Positions 33,934-43,493 of a stretch of 64,000 bases of DNA are shown here, one piece after another. The stretch comes from Prauserella alba (lineage in GTDB: Bacteria; Actinomycetota; Actinomycetes; Mycobacteriales; Pseudonocardiaceae). The notes below the pieces were generated by a model that did no database searches, was not told the origin of the DNA, and saw only the letters and a program-made list of their open reading frames with translations. The translations under genes and the position numbers were made by a program. The stretch is taken from positions 1,104,841 to 1,168,840 of the forward strand of contig NZ_JAMTCH010000003.1 of the NCBI RefSeq assembly GCF_024171735.1, given 5' to 3'. Positions within the stretch are counted from its first letter, which is position 1; the number at the start of each line of letters is the position of its first letter.

Positions 33934-35418
33934 ATGGCGACCCAACAGCGACGGGACGAGGATCCCGAAGGCCACGACGCCGGAAGCGGCGGTGCCGACC
34001 GTGCCGGCGCCGGTGGTGGGCGCACGGGACGTGACGGCAGCGGCGGTGCCGGAGACGGGCCTGCCGGGAACGTCGCCGGAGACGGCGGCGACGTTCCCCG
34101 CGCCGAGCTTCCCGATGCCGACGGCGGCAGAAGCCGCGTGCCGATGTGGAAGTTCTTCGCTTACAGCGTCGTCGGCGCGTTCGTGTTCTTCGTCCCGGTG
34201 TCGATCGGCGGCGAGAGCTCGATCGTGCTGGACCACCTGGTCACCGCCGTCGAGACCGCGATACCGGGAGCGTTGCCGTATCTGATGCTGGCGATCATCC
34301 TCGCCGGCGCGGTGCATCCGTTCGCCTCCCGGACATGGAACCGGTCGGCGATGTCGGTGGCGTTCTCGATCGCCAAGGTGGCCGGGTTCGTCGTCGGCGG
34401 CATGCTGGTGTTCGACGTCGGACCGGCATGGCTGTTCGACGAGGACATGGGGCCGTTCCTGATGGACAGTCTCGTGATCCCGGTGGGCCTGCTGGTGCCG
34501 ATCGGGGCGGTGTTCCTCGCGCTGCTCGTCGGGTACGGCCTGCTCGAATTCATCGGCGTACTGCTGCGCCCCGTCATGCGGCCGGTGTGGCGCACCCCGG
34601 GGCGGTCGGCGATCGACGCGGTCGCCTCGTTCGTCGGCAGCTACTCGCTGGGCCTGCTGATCACCGACCGGGTGTACCGGCAGGGCAAGTACACCGGCCG
34701 CGAGGCCGCCATCATCGCGACCGGCTTCTCCACGGTCTCGGCGACGTTCATGGTCGTCGTCGCGTCCACTTTGGATCTCATGGGCAGCTGGAACACCTAT
34801 TTCTGGACCACCCTGGCGATCACGTTCGTGGTGACCGCCGTGACGGTACGGATCCCGCCGCTGTCCCGGATTCCCGACACCTGCGCCGACGGCGTGACCC
34901 CGCAGCCGGAACGGGACGCCGGTGGCCGCCGGTTCGCGAGCGCCTGGCAGGAGGCGCGTGCGACCGTGGCCGCGGCGCCGTCGCTGGGACGCAACATCGC
35001 CGTCAACTTCGCCTCCGGACTGCGGATGACCATGGCGATCCTGCCGTCGATCCTGTCGATCGGCCTGCTGGGCCTCGTTCTGGCGACCTACACGCCGCTG
35101 TTCGACTGGCTCGGCTACCTGTTCTACCCGTTCGCGTGGATCGCGCAGGCCCCGGAACCCCTGCTGATCGGCAAGGCCGCGGCGGTGGGCATCGCCGAGA
35201 TGTTCCTGCCGGCGCTGGTGGTCGCCGGATCGACGGCGGTGGTCAAGTTCATCGTGGCCGTGGTCTGCGTGTCCGAGATCGTGTTCTTCTCCGCCCTGGT
35301 GCCGTGCGTGCTGGCGACCGACATCCCGATCTCCGTGCCGCGGATGATCGTCATCTGGTTCGAGCGCGTGGCCCTGACACTCCTGCTCGCCACCCCGGTG
35401 GCGCTGTTGCTGTACTGA
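33934..35418 (+). CDS. YjiH-like membrane protein with nucleoside-recognition (GATE) domains
   Basis: 494 residues. A hydrophilic Gly/Asp/Ala-rich N-terminal tail (1-70) precedes about 10 membrane segments. KFFAYSVVGAFVFFVPVSIGGESSIVLDHLVTAV, VGSYSLGLLITDRVYRQGKYTGREAAIIATGFSTVSATFMVVVA and MILPSIL-like segments near residue 365 fit the YjiH family. Function is not known; a transport role is assumed. ATG 33934 follows AAAGGAGG. The gene's final codons seed a nine-copy tandem repeat. Confidence 0.82.
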   Translation: MATQQRRDEDPEGHDAGSGGADRAGAGGGRTGRDGSGGAGDGPAGNVAGDGGDVPRAELPDADGGRSRVPMWKFFAYSVVGAFVFFVPVSIGGESSIVLDHLVTAVETAIPGALPYLMLAIILAGAVHPFASRTWNRSAMSVAFSIAKVAGFVVGGMLVFDVGPAWLFDEDMGPFLMDSLVIPVGLLVPIGAVFLALLVGYGLLEFIGVLLRPVMRPVWRTPGRSAIDAVASFVGSYSLGLLITDRVYRQGKYTGREAAIIATGFSTVSATFMVVVASTLDLMGSWNTYFWTTLAITFVVTAVTVRIPPLSRIPDTCADGVTPQPERDAGGRRFASAWQEARATVAAAPSLGRNIAVNFASGLRMTMAILPSILSIGLLGLVLATYTPLFDWLGYLFYPFAWIAQAPEPLLIGKAAAVGIAEMFLPALVVAGSTAVVKFIVAVVCVSEIVFFSALVPCVLATDIPISVPRMIVIWFERVALTLLLATPVALLLY

Positions 35419-35532
35419 GCCTGCTGCATTGAGCCTGCTGCATTGAGCCTGCTGCATTGAGCCTGCCGTACTGAGCCTGCCGTACTGAGCCTGCCGTACT
35501 GAGTCTGCTGTACCGAGTCTGCTGTACTGGGC
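35407..35532 (+). repeat. 14-bp tandem repeat, nine copies, starting in the YjiH gene stop
   Basis: Nine head-to-tail 14-bp units based on CTGCTGCATTGAGC / CTGCCGTACTGAGC. The first overlaps the last codons and TGA (35416-35418) of the YjiH gene, and almost every unit carries its own TGA. Copies fall into homogenised subgroups (35421-35462 identical; 35463-35490 identical), a sign of repeated local duplication. No interspersed unique spacers, so not CRISPR. Confidence 0.95.
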
Positions 35533-35644
35533 CGGAGTCTTGGTTAATCGAAATTCGCGCTGCTTGACCCCTCTGTGCTGGGGTGTCAGGCTGGAACGTG
35601 TTTCATGTCGGACCGCTCGACGGAGCGCGGTTTCAGGAGGCAGC

Positions 35645-36682
35645 GTGGGTGCGGAGGTCGTCGTCGAAGGGCTGTCCAAGTCGTTCGGCAAGCAGCCGAT
35701 CTGGCGGGACGTGACGCTGACGCTGCCGCCGGGCGAGGTGTCGGTGCTGCTCGGCCCGTCGGGTACCGGCAAGTCGGTGTTCCTCAAGTCGATGATCGGC
35801 CTGCTCAAACCCGACCACGGCTCCTGCACGGTCGACGGCACCGACATCGTGCGCTGTTCGGAGCGCAGGCTCTACGACACCCGCAAGCTGTTCGGGGTGC
35901 TGTTCCAGGACGGTGCGCTGTTCGGGTCGATGAACCTCTTCGACAACGTCGCGTTCCCGTTGCGGGAGCACACCAAGAAGTCGGAAACCGAAGTGCGCCG
36001 CATCGTGCTGGAGAAGCTCGCGCTGACCGGGCTGGGCGGGGCCGAGGACAAGTTGCCCGGCGAGATCTCCGGCGGGATGCGCAAACGTGCCGGGCTTGCC
36101 CGCGCGCTGGTGCTCGACCCGGAGATCATCCTGTGCGACGAGCCGGACTCCGGCCTGGATCCGGTGCGCACCGCCTACATCTCGCAGCTGCTGGTGGACC
36201 TGAACGCGCAGATCGACGCGACGATCCTCATCGTCACCCACAACATCAACGTGGCACGCACCGTGCCGGACAACATCGGCATGCTGTTCCGCAAGGAACT
36301 CGTCATGTTCGGCCCGCGCGAGGTGCTGCTGACCTCCGACGAACCCGTCGTCGAACAGTTCCTCAACGGCCGGGTGCGTGGCCCGATCGGCATGAGCGAG
36401 GAGAAGGACACGGCGCAGATCGCCCGTGAGGAGGCCCACGCCGCCGCGGGCCACCACGACGGATCGGTCGACGACGTGCGCGGCGTCGTCCCGCAGCTGC
36501 AACCGACCCCCGGGTTGCCGCAACGGCAGGGGGCGCTCCGGCGCAAGGACCGGGTGATGTCGATCCTGCACACACTGCCTCCCGAGGCGCAGCGGAGTAT
36601 CACCGCGTCGCTGTCCGACGAGGACCGCGTCCGGTACGCCACCGATGGCGGCAGTGCGGCGGCCGGCGCGCCGCCGCGGTGA
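35645..36682 (+). CDS. Mce-transporter ATPase (MceG/Mkl-like ABC ATP-binding protein)
   Basis: 345 residues. Walker A GPSGTGKS (about 33-40), signature ISGGMRKR, Walker B IILCDEPDSGLDP and His-switch IVTHNIN are all intact. GVLFQDGALFGSMNLFDNVAFPLREHTKKSE is characteristic of the ATPase that powers Mce lipid importers in actinobacteria, and the ~90-residue C-terminal extension (DTAQIAREEAHAA...RVMSILHTLPPEAQRSI) is also typical. Start GTG 35645 with AGGAGG at 35635. No mce permease or substrate-binding genes are in the window; an orphan ATPase serving distant mce operons is normal in this group. Confidence 0.92.
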   Translation: MGAEVVVEGLSKSFGKQPIWRDVTLTLPPGEVSVLLGPSGTGKSVFLKSMIGLLKPDHGSCTVDGTDIVRCSERRLYDTRKLFGVLFQDGALFGSMNLFDNVAFPLREHTKKSETEVRRIVLEKLALTGLGGAEDKLPGEISGGMRKRAGLARALVLDPEIILCDEPDSGLDPVRTAYISQLLVDLNAQIDATILIVTHNINVARTVPDNIGMLFRKELVMFGPREVLLTSDEPVVEQFLNGRVRGPIGMSEEKDTAQIAREEAHAAAGHHDGSVDDVRGVVPQLQPTPGLPQRQGALRRKDRVMSILHTLPPEAQRSITASLSDEDRVRYATDGGSAAAGAPPR

Positions 36683-36744
36683 CGGCGCGTCGCCGGCGTG
36701 GCTGTGCGGGCCGGTGGGGCGGCGGGAACCGATACGTTGGAGGG

Positions 36745-37635
36745 GTGCAGACCGGTGAGACTTCCGCAGGATCCGTGATCCGTTTCCGAGGCCGGGCGAT
36801 GCGCAGGGACCGGCCGCTGGTCATGGCGATCGTGAACCGCACGCCGGACTCGTTCTACGACCGCGGCGCGACCTACGCCGCAGGCGAGGCACTGGCCGCG
36901 GCCGAGCGGGCGATCGCCGACGGTGCGGACATCATCGACGTGGGCGGGGTGAAGGCGGGGCCGGGCACCGACGTCGACGTGGATGAGGAGACGCGGCGCG
37001 TGGTGCCGTTCGTGGCGCAGCTGCGGCAGCGGTTCCCCGACGTGGTCATCAGCGTCGACACCTGGCGCCGGGAGGTCGGCAGGCTGGCGTGCGAGGAGGG
37101 CGCGGACCTGCTCAACGACACCTGGGCGGGCGCGGACCCGGGACTGGCGGAGGTCGCCGCCGAGTTCGGCGCCGGCTACGTCTGCTCCCACACCGGCGGC
37201 GCGGTTCCCCGTACGCGGCCGCATCGGGTGCACTATCCCGACGTCGTGGCCGACGTGATCGCCGAGGTGACGCGCCGCGCCGAGGATCTGGTCCGCGAGG
37301 GGGTTCCTGCCGAGGGGCTGTTGGTCGACCCCACGCACGACTTCGGTAAGAACACATGGCATTCGCTCGCGCTCACCCGCGATCTGGGACGGCTGGTCGA
37401 CACCGGGTGGCCGGTGCTGGTGGCGTTGTCCAACAAGGACTTCATCGGCGAGACGCTCGACCGGGCCGTGGGTGAGCGGTTGCCGGGCACACTCGCCGCG
37501 ACCGCGGTGTGCGCGTGGCAGGGTGCGGCCGTCTTCCGCGCGCACAACGTGGCCGAGACATGCCAGGCGCTCGACGTGGTGGCGGCGATCCGCGGTGACA
37601 AGCCGCCCGCCCGTGTGATCCGCGGGCTGGCGTGA
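36745..37635 (+). CDS. folP2: FolP2-type dihydropteroate synthase homologue
   Basis: About 296 residues. LVMAIVNRTPDSFYDRGATY, GADIIDVGGVKAGPGTDVDVDEETRRVVPFV, SVDTWRREVGRLACEEGADLLNDTWAG and a C-terminus ending VIRGLA match mycobacterial FolP2 closely. Pterin-binding residues are present, but in M. tuberculosis FolP2 is reported not to replace the true synthase FolP1, so the role is open. Start uncertain: GTG 36745 lies only 1 nt after GGAGG, GTG 36775 is an alternative, and the frame reaches a GTG overlapping the previous stop. Confidence 0.85.
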   Translation: MQTGETSAGSVIRFRGRAMRRDRPLVMAIVNRTPDSFYDRGATYAAGEALAAAERAIADGADIIDVGGVKAGPGTDVDVDEETRRVVPFVAQLRQRFPDVVISVDTWRREVGRLACEEGADLLNDTWAGADPGLAEVAAEFGAGYVCSHTGGAVPRTRPHRVHYPDVVADVIAEVTRRAEDLVREGVPAEGLLVDPTHDFGKNTWHSLALTRDLGRLVDTGWPVLVALSNKDFIGETLDRAVGERLPGTLAATAVCAWQGAAVFRAHNVAETCQALDVVAAIRGDKPPARVIRGLA

Positions 37636-37708
37636 TCGTCGAGAGCTGACGGACCCGCCCGCGAGCGGTACGGTGTCGGGTACGCGACGAGCCGACTGGA
37701 GGACGTCC

Positions 37709-40700
37709 ATGGGTGTGAGCGATTGGATCCGGTCGTGGCCGGTTTATCGTCAGCTCACGGGCGCCGACCGGCTCGGCAGGGGAGAGGCCGCGGCATCGCC
37801 GAACTCCCGTGAGCGCCGGCCCCGCACCGTCGATGCCGACCGGGTGGCGGGTTCGGTCTGCCCGTACTGCGCCGTCGGCTGCGCCCAGAACGTCTACGTC
37901 GGCAGCGACGACACCGGCGAGCACGTGCTGCAGATCGAGGGCAACCCGGACAGCCCGGTCTCGCGCGGGCGGTTGTGCCCGAAGGGCTCGGCCAGCAACC
38001 AGCTCGTCACCGGCGAGCACCGCGAGGACCGGGTGCTGTACCGGCCCGCATACGGCACCGAGTGGCAGGAGCTGGACCTGCCCACGGCGATGGACATGCT
38101 GGCCGACCGGGTGCTCGACGCGCGCCGCAAGGGCTGGCAGGAGGCCGACGCCGACGGCAAGCCGCTCCGGCGCACACAGGGCATCGCCAGCCTCGGAGGG
38201 GCGACGCTCGACAACGAAGAGAACTACCTGATCAAGAAGCTCTTCACGGCACTCGGCGCGGTGCAGATCGAGAACCAGGCGCGTATTTGACACTCCGCCA
38301 CGGTTCCCGGTCTGGGAGCCTCCTTCGGTCGCGGTGGCGCGACGGACTATCAGCAGGACCTGGCCAATGCCGACTGCGTCGTCATCATGGGCTCGAACAT
38401 GGCCGAGGCGCATCCGGTGGGCTTCCAGTGGGTCATGGAGGCGAAGGCGCGCGGCGCCAGGGTGCTGCACATCGACCCGCGATTCACGCGGACGAGCGCG
38501 CTCGCGGACAAGCACGTCCCGCTGCGGGCCGGCTCGGACATCGCATTCCTCGGCGGGGTGATCAACCACATCCTGTCGAACGACCTGGACTTCCGGGAGT
38601 ACGTGCAGGCCTACACGAACGCGCCGTTCCTGGTCAGTGAGGAGTTCGCCGACACGGAGGACCTCGACGGGCTGTTCTCGGGCTACGACCCCGAGACCGG
38701 CACGTACGACACGTCGACGTGGCAGTACGAGAACGGCCTGCCCGAGCACTCGGCCGAAGGCGACCGGCACCGGGAGCAGTCCGCGGGCGAGCAGCACGGC
38801 TCGGGCGGGCCGAAGCTCGAGAGCGGCACCGGGATCGCGACCGACGAGACGCTCCGGCACCCGCGCTGTGTGTTCCAGATCCTCAAGCGTCACTTCTCGC
38901 GGTACACGCCGGAGATGGTGGAGCGGATCTGCGGTGTCTCCCGCGAGGACTTCCTCGACGTGTGCCGGGCGTGGACGAGCGCGTCGGGACGGGAGCACAC
39001 GGCGGCGCTGGTCTACAGCGTCGGCTGGACGCAGCATTCGATGGGCGCCCAGTACATCCGCGCGGGCGCGATCATCCAGCTGCTGCTCGGCAACATCGGC
39101 AGGCCCGGCGGGGGAGTGCTGGCGCTGCGCGGGCACGCGAGCATCCAGGGCTCGACCGACATCCCGACCCTGTACAACCTGCTGCCGGGCTACCTGCCGA
39201 TGCCGGACGCCCGGCACGCGGGTAAACAGGACTACGTCGAGTCGATCCGCGGCACGCACCAGAAGGGGTACTGGCACAACGCGGACGACTACATCGTGTC
39301 GCTGCTCAAGGAATACTGGGGCGAGGCGGCGACGGCCGAGAACGACTACTGCTTCGGCCATCTGCCGCGCATCGACGGTGACCACGGCACCTACCGGACC
39401 GTGATGGACATGATCGACGGGAAGGTCTTCGGTTACTTCCTGCTCGGCCAGAACCCCGCCGTCGGCTCGGCACACGGGCGGCTGCAGCGACTCGGCATGG
39501 CCAACCTCGACTGGCTCGTCGTGCGCGACCTGACGATGATCGAGAGCGCCGAGTTCTGGCGCAACGCACCCGAGATCGAGACCGGCGAGATCGCCGCGGA
39601 GCGGTGCCGCACCGAGGTGTTCTTCTTCCCGGCCGCCTCACACGTGGAGAAGGAGGGCACGTTCACGCAGACGCAGCGGATGCTGCAGTGGCGTGACCGC
39701 GCCGTCGAGCCGCGTGGGGACCAGCGTTCGGAATTGTGGTTCATCTACCACCTGGGGCGGCTGCTGCAGCGCAAGGTCGCCGGGTCGACCGACGACCGCG
39801 ACCGGCCGCTGCAGGACCTGGCGTGGGATTACCGCACCGAGGGCGACGGCGAGTTTCCGGAACCCTCGGCCGACGACGTGCTGCGCCGCATCAACGGTGC
39901 GGACCTGACCACGGGCGAGCTCCTGGACAGCTACCTCCAGCTGCGTTCCGACGGGACGACGGCGGCGGGCTGCTGGATCTACAGCGGCGTCTACGCGGGC
40001 GGGGTCAACCGAGCCCGCAACCGCACCGCGCGGACCGAGCAGGACGAGACGGCACTCGAATGGGGTTGGGCGTGGCCCGCGAACCGGCGGGTGCTGTACA
40101 ACCGTGCCTCGGCCGACCCGCAGGGCAGGCCGTGGAGCGAACGCAAGAAACTCGTCTGGTGGGACGCCGGGCGCGGCGAGTGGACCGGCCACGACGTGCC
40201 GGACTTCCCCAAGAACACCCCGCCCGGGTTCGAACCGGAGTACGGCGAGGCCGGGCCGGGCGCGCTCGCCGGTGACGACCCGTTCATCATGCAGGCCGAC
40301 GGCAAGGCGTGGTTGTTCGCGCCGAGCGGGGTGGTCGACGGCCCGCTGCCGACGCACTACGAACCGCACGAGTCGCCGATGCCGAACCTGCTCTACGGTC
40401 AGCAGGGCAGTCCGGCTCGCAAGGTGTACGCGCGCGGGGACAACCCGTCGAACCCCGCTCCGCCCGAGTCCGGCGGTGAGGTGTTCCCGTTCGTGTTCAC
40501 CGCGGCGCGGCTCACCGAACACCACACGGCCGGTGGCATGAGCAGGCAACTGGCGTACCTGTCCGAACTGCAGCCCGCGCTGTTCGTGGAGGTCTCGCCG
40601 CAGCTGGCGGCCGAACGCGGCCTGGCGAACCTCGACTGGGCACACGTGGTCACCAGCAGGGCCGCCGTCGACGCGCGAGTGATGGTCACCGAGCGCATGC

Positions 40701-41074
40701 GGCCGCTGCGACTCGACGGCCGGGTGGTGCACCAGGTGTGGATGCCGTACCACTGGGGGCCGAGCGGCAAGGTCGACGGCGACATCGTCAACGACCTGCT
40801 CGGTGTGGTGCTGGATCCGAACACGCTGATCCAGGAGAGCAAGGTCGCCACGTGCGACATCCGGCCGGGCAGGCGCCCGCGCGGTCGTGAACTGCTGGAG
40901 TACCTCGCCGAGTACCGCAGGCGTGCGGGTGTGACGGTGGAGACCGGCACGCACGTCATGACGGCGGACACAACGGCTTCGGAGACGGCGGCTCCGGAGA
41001 CGACGGAACCGGAGACGACGGGACGGGACACGACCGCCGCACCGGACACGACCGATCGGGAGGAGGACGCATGA
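37709..41074 (+). CDS. Formate dehydrogenase catalytic (alpha) subunit, selenocysteine-containing
   Basis: 1121 residues when UGA at 38288-38290 is read as selenocysteine (Sec194). The frame continues uninterrupted across it: VQIENQARI-U-HSATVPGLGASFGRGGATDY is the classical formate dehydrogenase active-site segment in which Sec or Cys binds molybdenum or tungsten. A [4Fe-4S] site is formed by Cys51, Cys54, Cys58 and Cys90 (CPYCAVGC...CPKG); molybdopterin domains follow (GSNMAEAHPVGFQWVMEA, RHPRCVFQILKRHF, VYSVGWTQHSMGAQYIRAGAIIQLLLGNIG). No twin-arginine signal is visible, so the enzyme is probably cytoplasmic. The C-terminal 30 residues are Thr/Glu-rich repeats. GGAGGA precedes ATG 37709; its stop overlaps the next ATG. 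Confidence 0.93.
38288..38320 (+). promoter_or_regulatory. Selenocysteine codon and bacterial SECIS hairpin
   Basis: UGA 38288-38290 is followed 11 nt later by the stem GGTTCCC (38302-38308) / GGGAGCC (38314-38320), closing the loop GGTCT (38309-38313). Position and loop match the SelB-binding SECIS of E. coli fdhF, which has the same GGTCT loop text. The element lies inside the coding sequence, as in bacteria. Confidence 0.88.
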
Positions 41075-42000
41075 CCGTCTCGCGGGAGAGCTTCTACGGG
41101 CCGCTGGACGACGTCTCGGGCGACGCCGGGTACACCGAGCACCCGGAGCGGGTCGGATTCTTCACCGACACGTCGGTGTGCATCGGCTGCAAGGCGTGCG
41201 AGGTGGCGTGCAAGGAGTGGAACCTCCTGCCCGACGACGGGTTCGACCTGCTCGGCATGTCGTTCGACAACACCGGTGAGCTGAGCGCGAACTCGTGGCG
41301 GCACGTGGCGTTCATCGAACAGCCCGCACCGTTGCGGGAGTCGGCCGCTGCGCGAGAGGCGGATGCGGTCGACCTCGGGTTGCCGTCGTTCGACCTGCCC
41401 GGTGCCGGCACGGGTGAGGAGACCCGGACCGATTTCCGGTGGCTGATGAGTTCGGACGTGTGCAAACACTGCACGCACGCCGGATGCCTCGACGTCTGCC
41501 CGACCGGGGCGCTGTTCCGCACCGAGTTCGGGACGGTCGTGGTGCAGGACGACATCTGCAACGGTTGCGGCTACTGCGTGTCCGGCTGCCCGTACGGGGT
41601 GATCGACCGGCGGGAGGGCGACGGCAGGGCGTGGAAGTGCACCATGTGTTACGACCGGTTGAGCGACGGCATGGAACCGGCCTGCGCCAAGGCCTGCCCG
41701 ACCGATTCCATCCAGTTCGGACCGTTGGACGAGCTGCGCGAGCGGGCGCGGCAGCGAGTGGCGACGCTGCACGAGCGGGGTGTCACCGAGGCACGGTTGT
41801 ACGGCGAGGACCCGAACGACGGAGTCGGCGGTGACGGTGCGTTTTTCCTGCTGCTGGACGAACCCGAGGTGTACGGGCTGCCGCCGGACCCCGTCGTGCC
41901 GACCCGCGACGCGGGCTCGATGTGGGCGCGGGCCGGCGTGGCGGCTGCGGCGTTCGCCGCTGCGGCCGTGTCCGTCTTCTTCGGACGGAGCAGCCGATGA
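41071..42000 (+). CDS. Formate dehydrogenase iron-sulfur (beta) subunit
   Basis: 309 residues with four ferredoxin-type cysteine groups: CIGCKACEVACKEW, CKHCTHAGCLDVCPTGAL, CNGCGYCVSGCPYGV and CTMCYDRL...ACAKACPTDSI, so four [4Fe-4S] clusters in a wire from the catalytic subunit. A single C-terminal membrane helix (about 285-303, AGVAAAAFAAAAVSVFF) anchors it, as in FdnH/FdoH. ATG overlaps the alpha-subunit TGA and its own TGA overlaps the next ATG, giving tight stoichiometric coupling. Confidence 0.93.
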   Translation: MTVSRESFYGPLDDVSGDAGYTEHPERVGFFTDTSVCIGCKACEVACKEWNLLPDDGFDLLGMSFDNTGELSANSWRHVAFIEQPAPLRESAAAREADAVDLGLPSFDLPGAGTGEETRTDFRWLMSSDVCKHCTHAGCLDVCPTGALFRTEFGTVVVQDDICNGCGYCVSGCPYGVIDRREGDGRAWKCTMCYDRLSDGMEPACAKACPTDSIQFGPLDELRERARQRVATLHERGVTEARLYGEDPNDGVGGDGAFFLLLDEPEVYGLPPDPVVPTRDAGSMWARAGVAAAAFAAAAVSVFFGRSSR

Positions 42001-42977
42001 GCCGCTCGCTGGGCCGGGTGGCCGCCGGGGACACCGGTCGTGAGCAGCGGTCTCCGGGTGAGGAGGACTTCCGGTCGTACTACGGCAGGCGCGTACTCAA
42101 GGAACCGGTGTGGGAGTGGCTCGTACCGGCGTACCTGTTCGCGGGCGGGTTGTCGGCGGCGTGCGCCGAACTCGCGGCCGGGGCCGACCTGACGCGGCGG
42201 CCGCGGCTGCGGAAGGCCGCGAGACTCGGCGCGCTCGGCGGTCTCGCCACGAGCATGTACTTCCTGATCGCCGATCTGGGCAGGCCCGAACGCTTCCATC
42301 ACATGCTGCGCGTGGCGAAACCGAGTTCGCCGATGAGCGTCGGCACATGGATCCTCGTCGCCTACGGGCCCGGTGTCGGTGTCGCGGCGGCGGCTGAGCT
42401 CCTGCCCGCCCGGCTGCGGCGCAGGTGGCCCGGCAAGCTGATCGGCGCGCTGGCCCGCCCGGCGGGGCTGGCGTCGGCGGCGGTCGCGCCGGGCGTGGCC
42501 TCCTACACGGCGGTACTGCTGTCGCACACGGCCGTGCCGGCGTGGAACGAGGCCCGCGACCGGCTGCCGTTCGTGTTCACCGGTTCGGCCGCGGCCGCCG
42601 GCGGTGGGTTCGGCATGGTGTGCACGCCCGTCGACGAGGCCGAACCCGCGCGGAAACTCGCGGCGGTCGGTGCCGTCACAGAGCTGGTCACGTCGCGGCA
42701 GCTGGACGAGCGGCTGGGCGTCGTCAGCGAGGCGTACCGGACGGGCAAGGCGCACCGGTTGCGGCAGTGGTCGGAGTACCTGACCGCGGGCGGTGCACTG
42801 GGCAGTTTGCTGGCCGGCCGGAGTCGTGCCGCTGCGGTGACCTCGGGCCTGGCGCTGCTCGCCGGGAGTGCGTTGCAGCGGTTCGGCATCTTCGAGGCGG
42901 GCGTCCAGTCGACGAAGGACCCGAAGTACGTCGTCGTGCCGCAGCGTCGGCGGGTGGACCGGGGCGAGCAGGCCTGA
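41997..42977 (+). CDS. NrfD/PsrC-like membrane subunit of formate dehydrogenase
   Basis: 326 residues, about 8 membrane segments. PVWEWLVPAYLFAGGLSAACAELAAGADL and FLIADLGRPERFHHMLRVAKPSSPMSVGTWILVAYGP are classic NrfD/PolyS-reductase family text, including the LGRP turn and PMSxGxW. It would pass electrons from the beta subunit to the quinone pool in place of a cytochrome b gamma subunit. ATG 41997 overlaps the beta-subunit stop. No fdhD, fdhE or sel genes follow within this window. Confidence 0.9.
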   Translation: MSRSLGRVAAGDTGREQRSPGEEDFRSYYGRRVLKEPVWEWLVPAYLFAGGLSAACAELAAGADLTRRPRLRKAARLGALGGLATSMYFLIADLGRPERFHHMLRVAKPSSPMSVGTWILVAYGPGVGVAAAAELLPARLRRRWPGKLIGALARPAGLASAAVAPGVASYTAVLLSHTAVPAWNEARDRLPFVFTGSAAAAGGGFGMVCTPVDEAEPARKLAAVGAVTELVTSRQLDERLGVVSEAYRTGKAHRLRQWSEYLTAGGALGSLLAGRSRAAAVTSGLALLAGSALQRFGIFEAGVQSTKDPKYVVVPQRRRVDRGEQA

Positions 42978-43004
42978 GGCGTGGCCCGGTGTGCGCCGGG
43001 GGCG

Positions 43005-43418
43005 TCACTCGTCGAGGTCGATGCGGACGGTCGTCAGGTTCGTGCCGAGTGCCTTGACCATGCTGCTGTTCAGCCGTGGCAGGGTGCGCAGGCGGGCGTG
43101 GGCGTCGTCGTCGGGCAAGACGTGTGCGGTGCCGGAGTACCAGACCCCGCGCTGCCGGACCCGTACCCGCGGCTCGGCGATCAGGTTGCGCACATAGGCC
43201 GAGGCCGGGCCGTGGTCGGAGACGAACCAGAACCGTCCGCCCCGGATCGCTCCGCCGATGGGCGTGTGCCGGACACGACCGGTCCGATGCCCGGTCGTTT
43301 CGAGCAGCGCCTGTCCGGGCATACGGCCGACGATCCGGCGCATGACGGGGTTGACCACGCGATGCAGCCGGTTCGCGAACCGGAACCTGCGCGCGGAGCT
43401 GGGTCCGGGTGTGGACAT
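43005..43418 (-). CDS. DUF385-family F420H2-dependent (deazaflavin) oxidoreductase-like protein
   Basis: 137 residues. LLETTGHRTGRVRHTPIGGAIRGGRFWFVSDHGPASAYVRNLIAEPRVRVRQRG is the split-barrel core of the nitroreductase/deazaflavin-dependent group (Ddn-like). Family members use F420H2 to reduce quinones or nitro compounds. ATG 43418 follows AGGAGGG; longer frames upstream are not credible. Divergent from a TetR gene with dyads in between, so probably TetR-controlled. Converges with the FDH operon 27 bp away. Confidence 0.88.
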   Translation of the reverse strand: MSTPGPSSARRFRFANRLHRVVNPVMRRIVGRMPGQALLETTGHRTGRVRHTPIGGAIRGGRFWFVSDHGPASAYVRNLIAEPRVRVRQRGVWYSGTAHVLPDDDAHARLRTLPRLNSSMVKALGTNLTTVRIDLDE

Positions 43419-43493
43419 GGTCCCTCCTGTCGTACTCGCGGATCGGCACGTTGGCCCCGACGATTGACAGTACTGGCAGTCTCGACAGCGGCC

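Noticed and set aside
35407-35532. CRISPR array
   Set aside because: Units are head to tail with no unique spacers, the period is only 14 bp, and no cas gene is nearby. The 21-bp repeat at 44117 fails for the same reasons.
37636-37708. tRNA-Sec gene just upstream of the formate dehydrogenase
   Set aside because: The 73-bp gap has no cloverleaf stems and is too short for the ~95-nt tRNA-Sec; none was seen elsewhere in the window.
38288-38290. Stop codon or frameshift that would make the formate dehydrogenase a pseudogene
   Set aside because: The frame is unchanged on both sides, homology continues without a gap, the position is the known Sec site and a SECIS-like hairpin follows.
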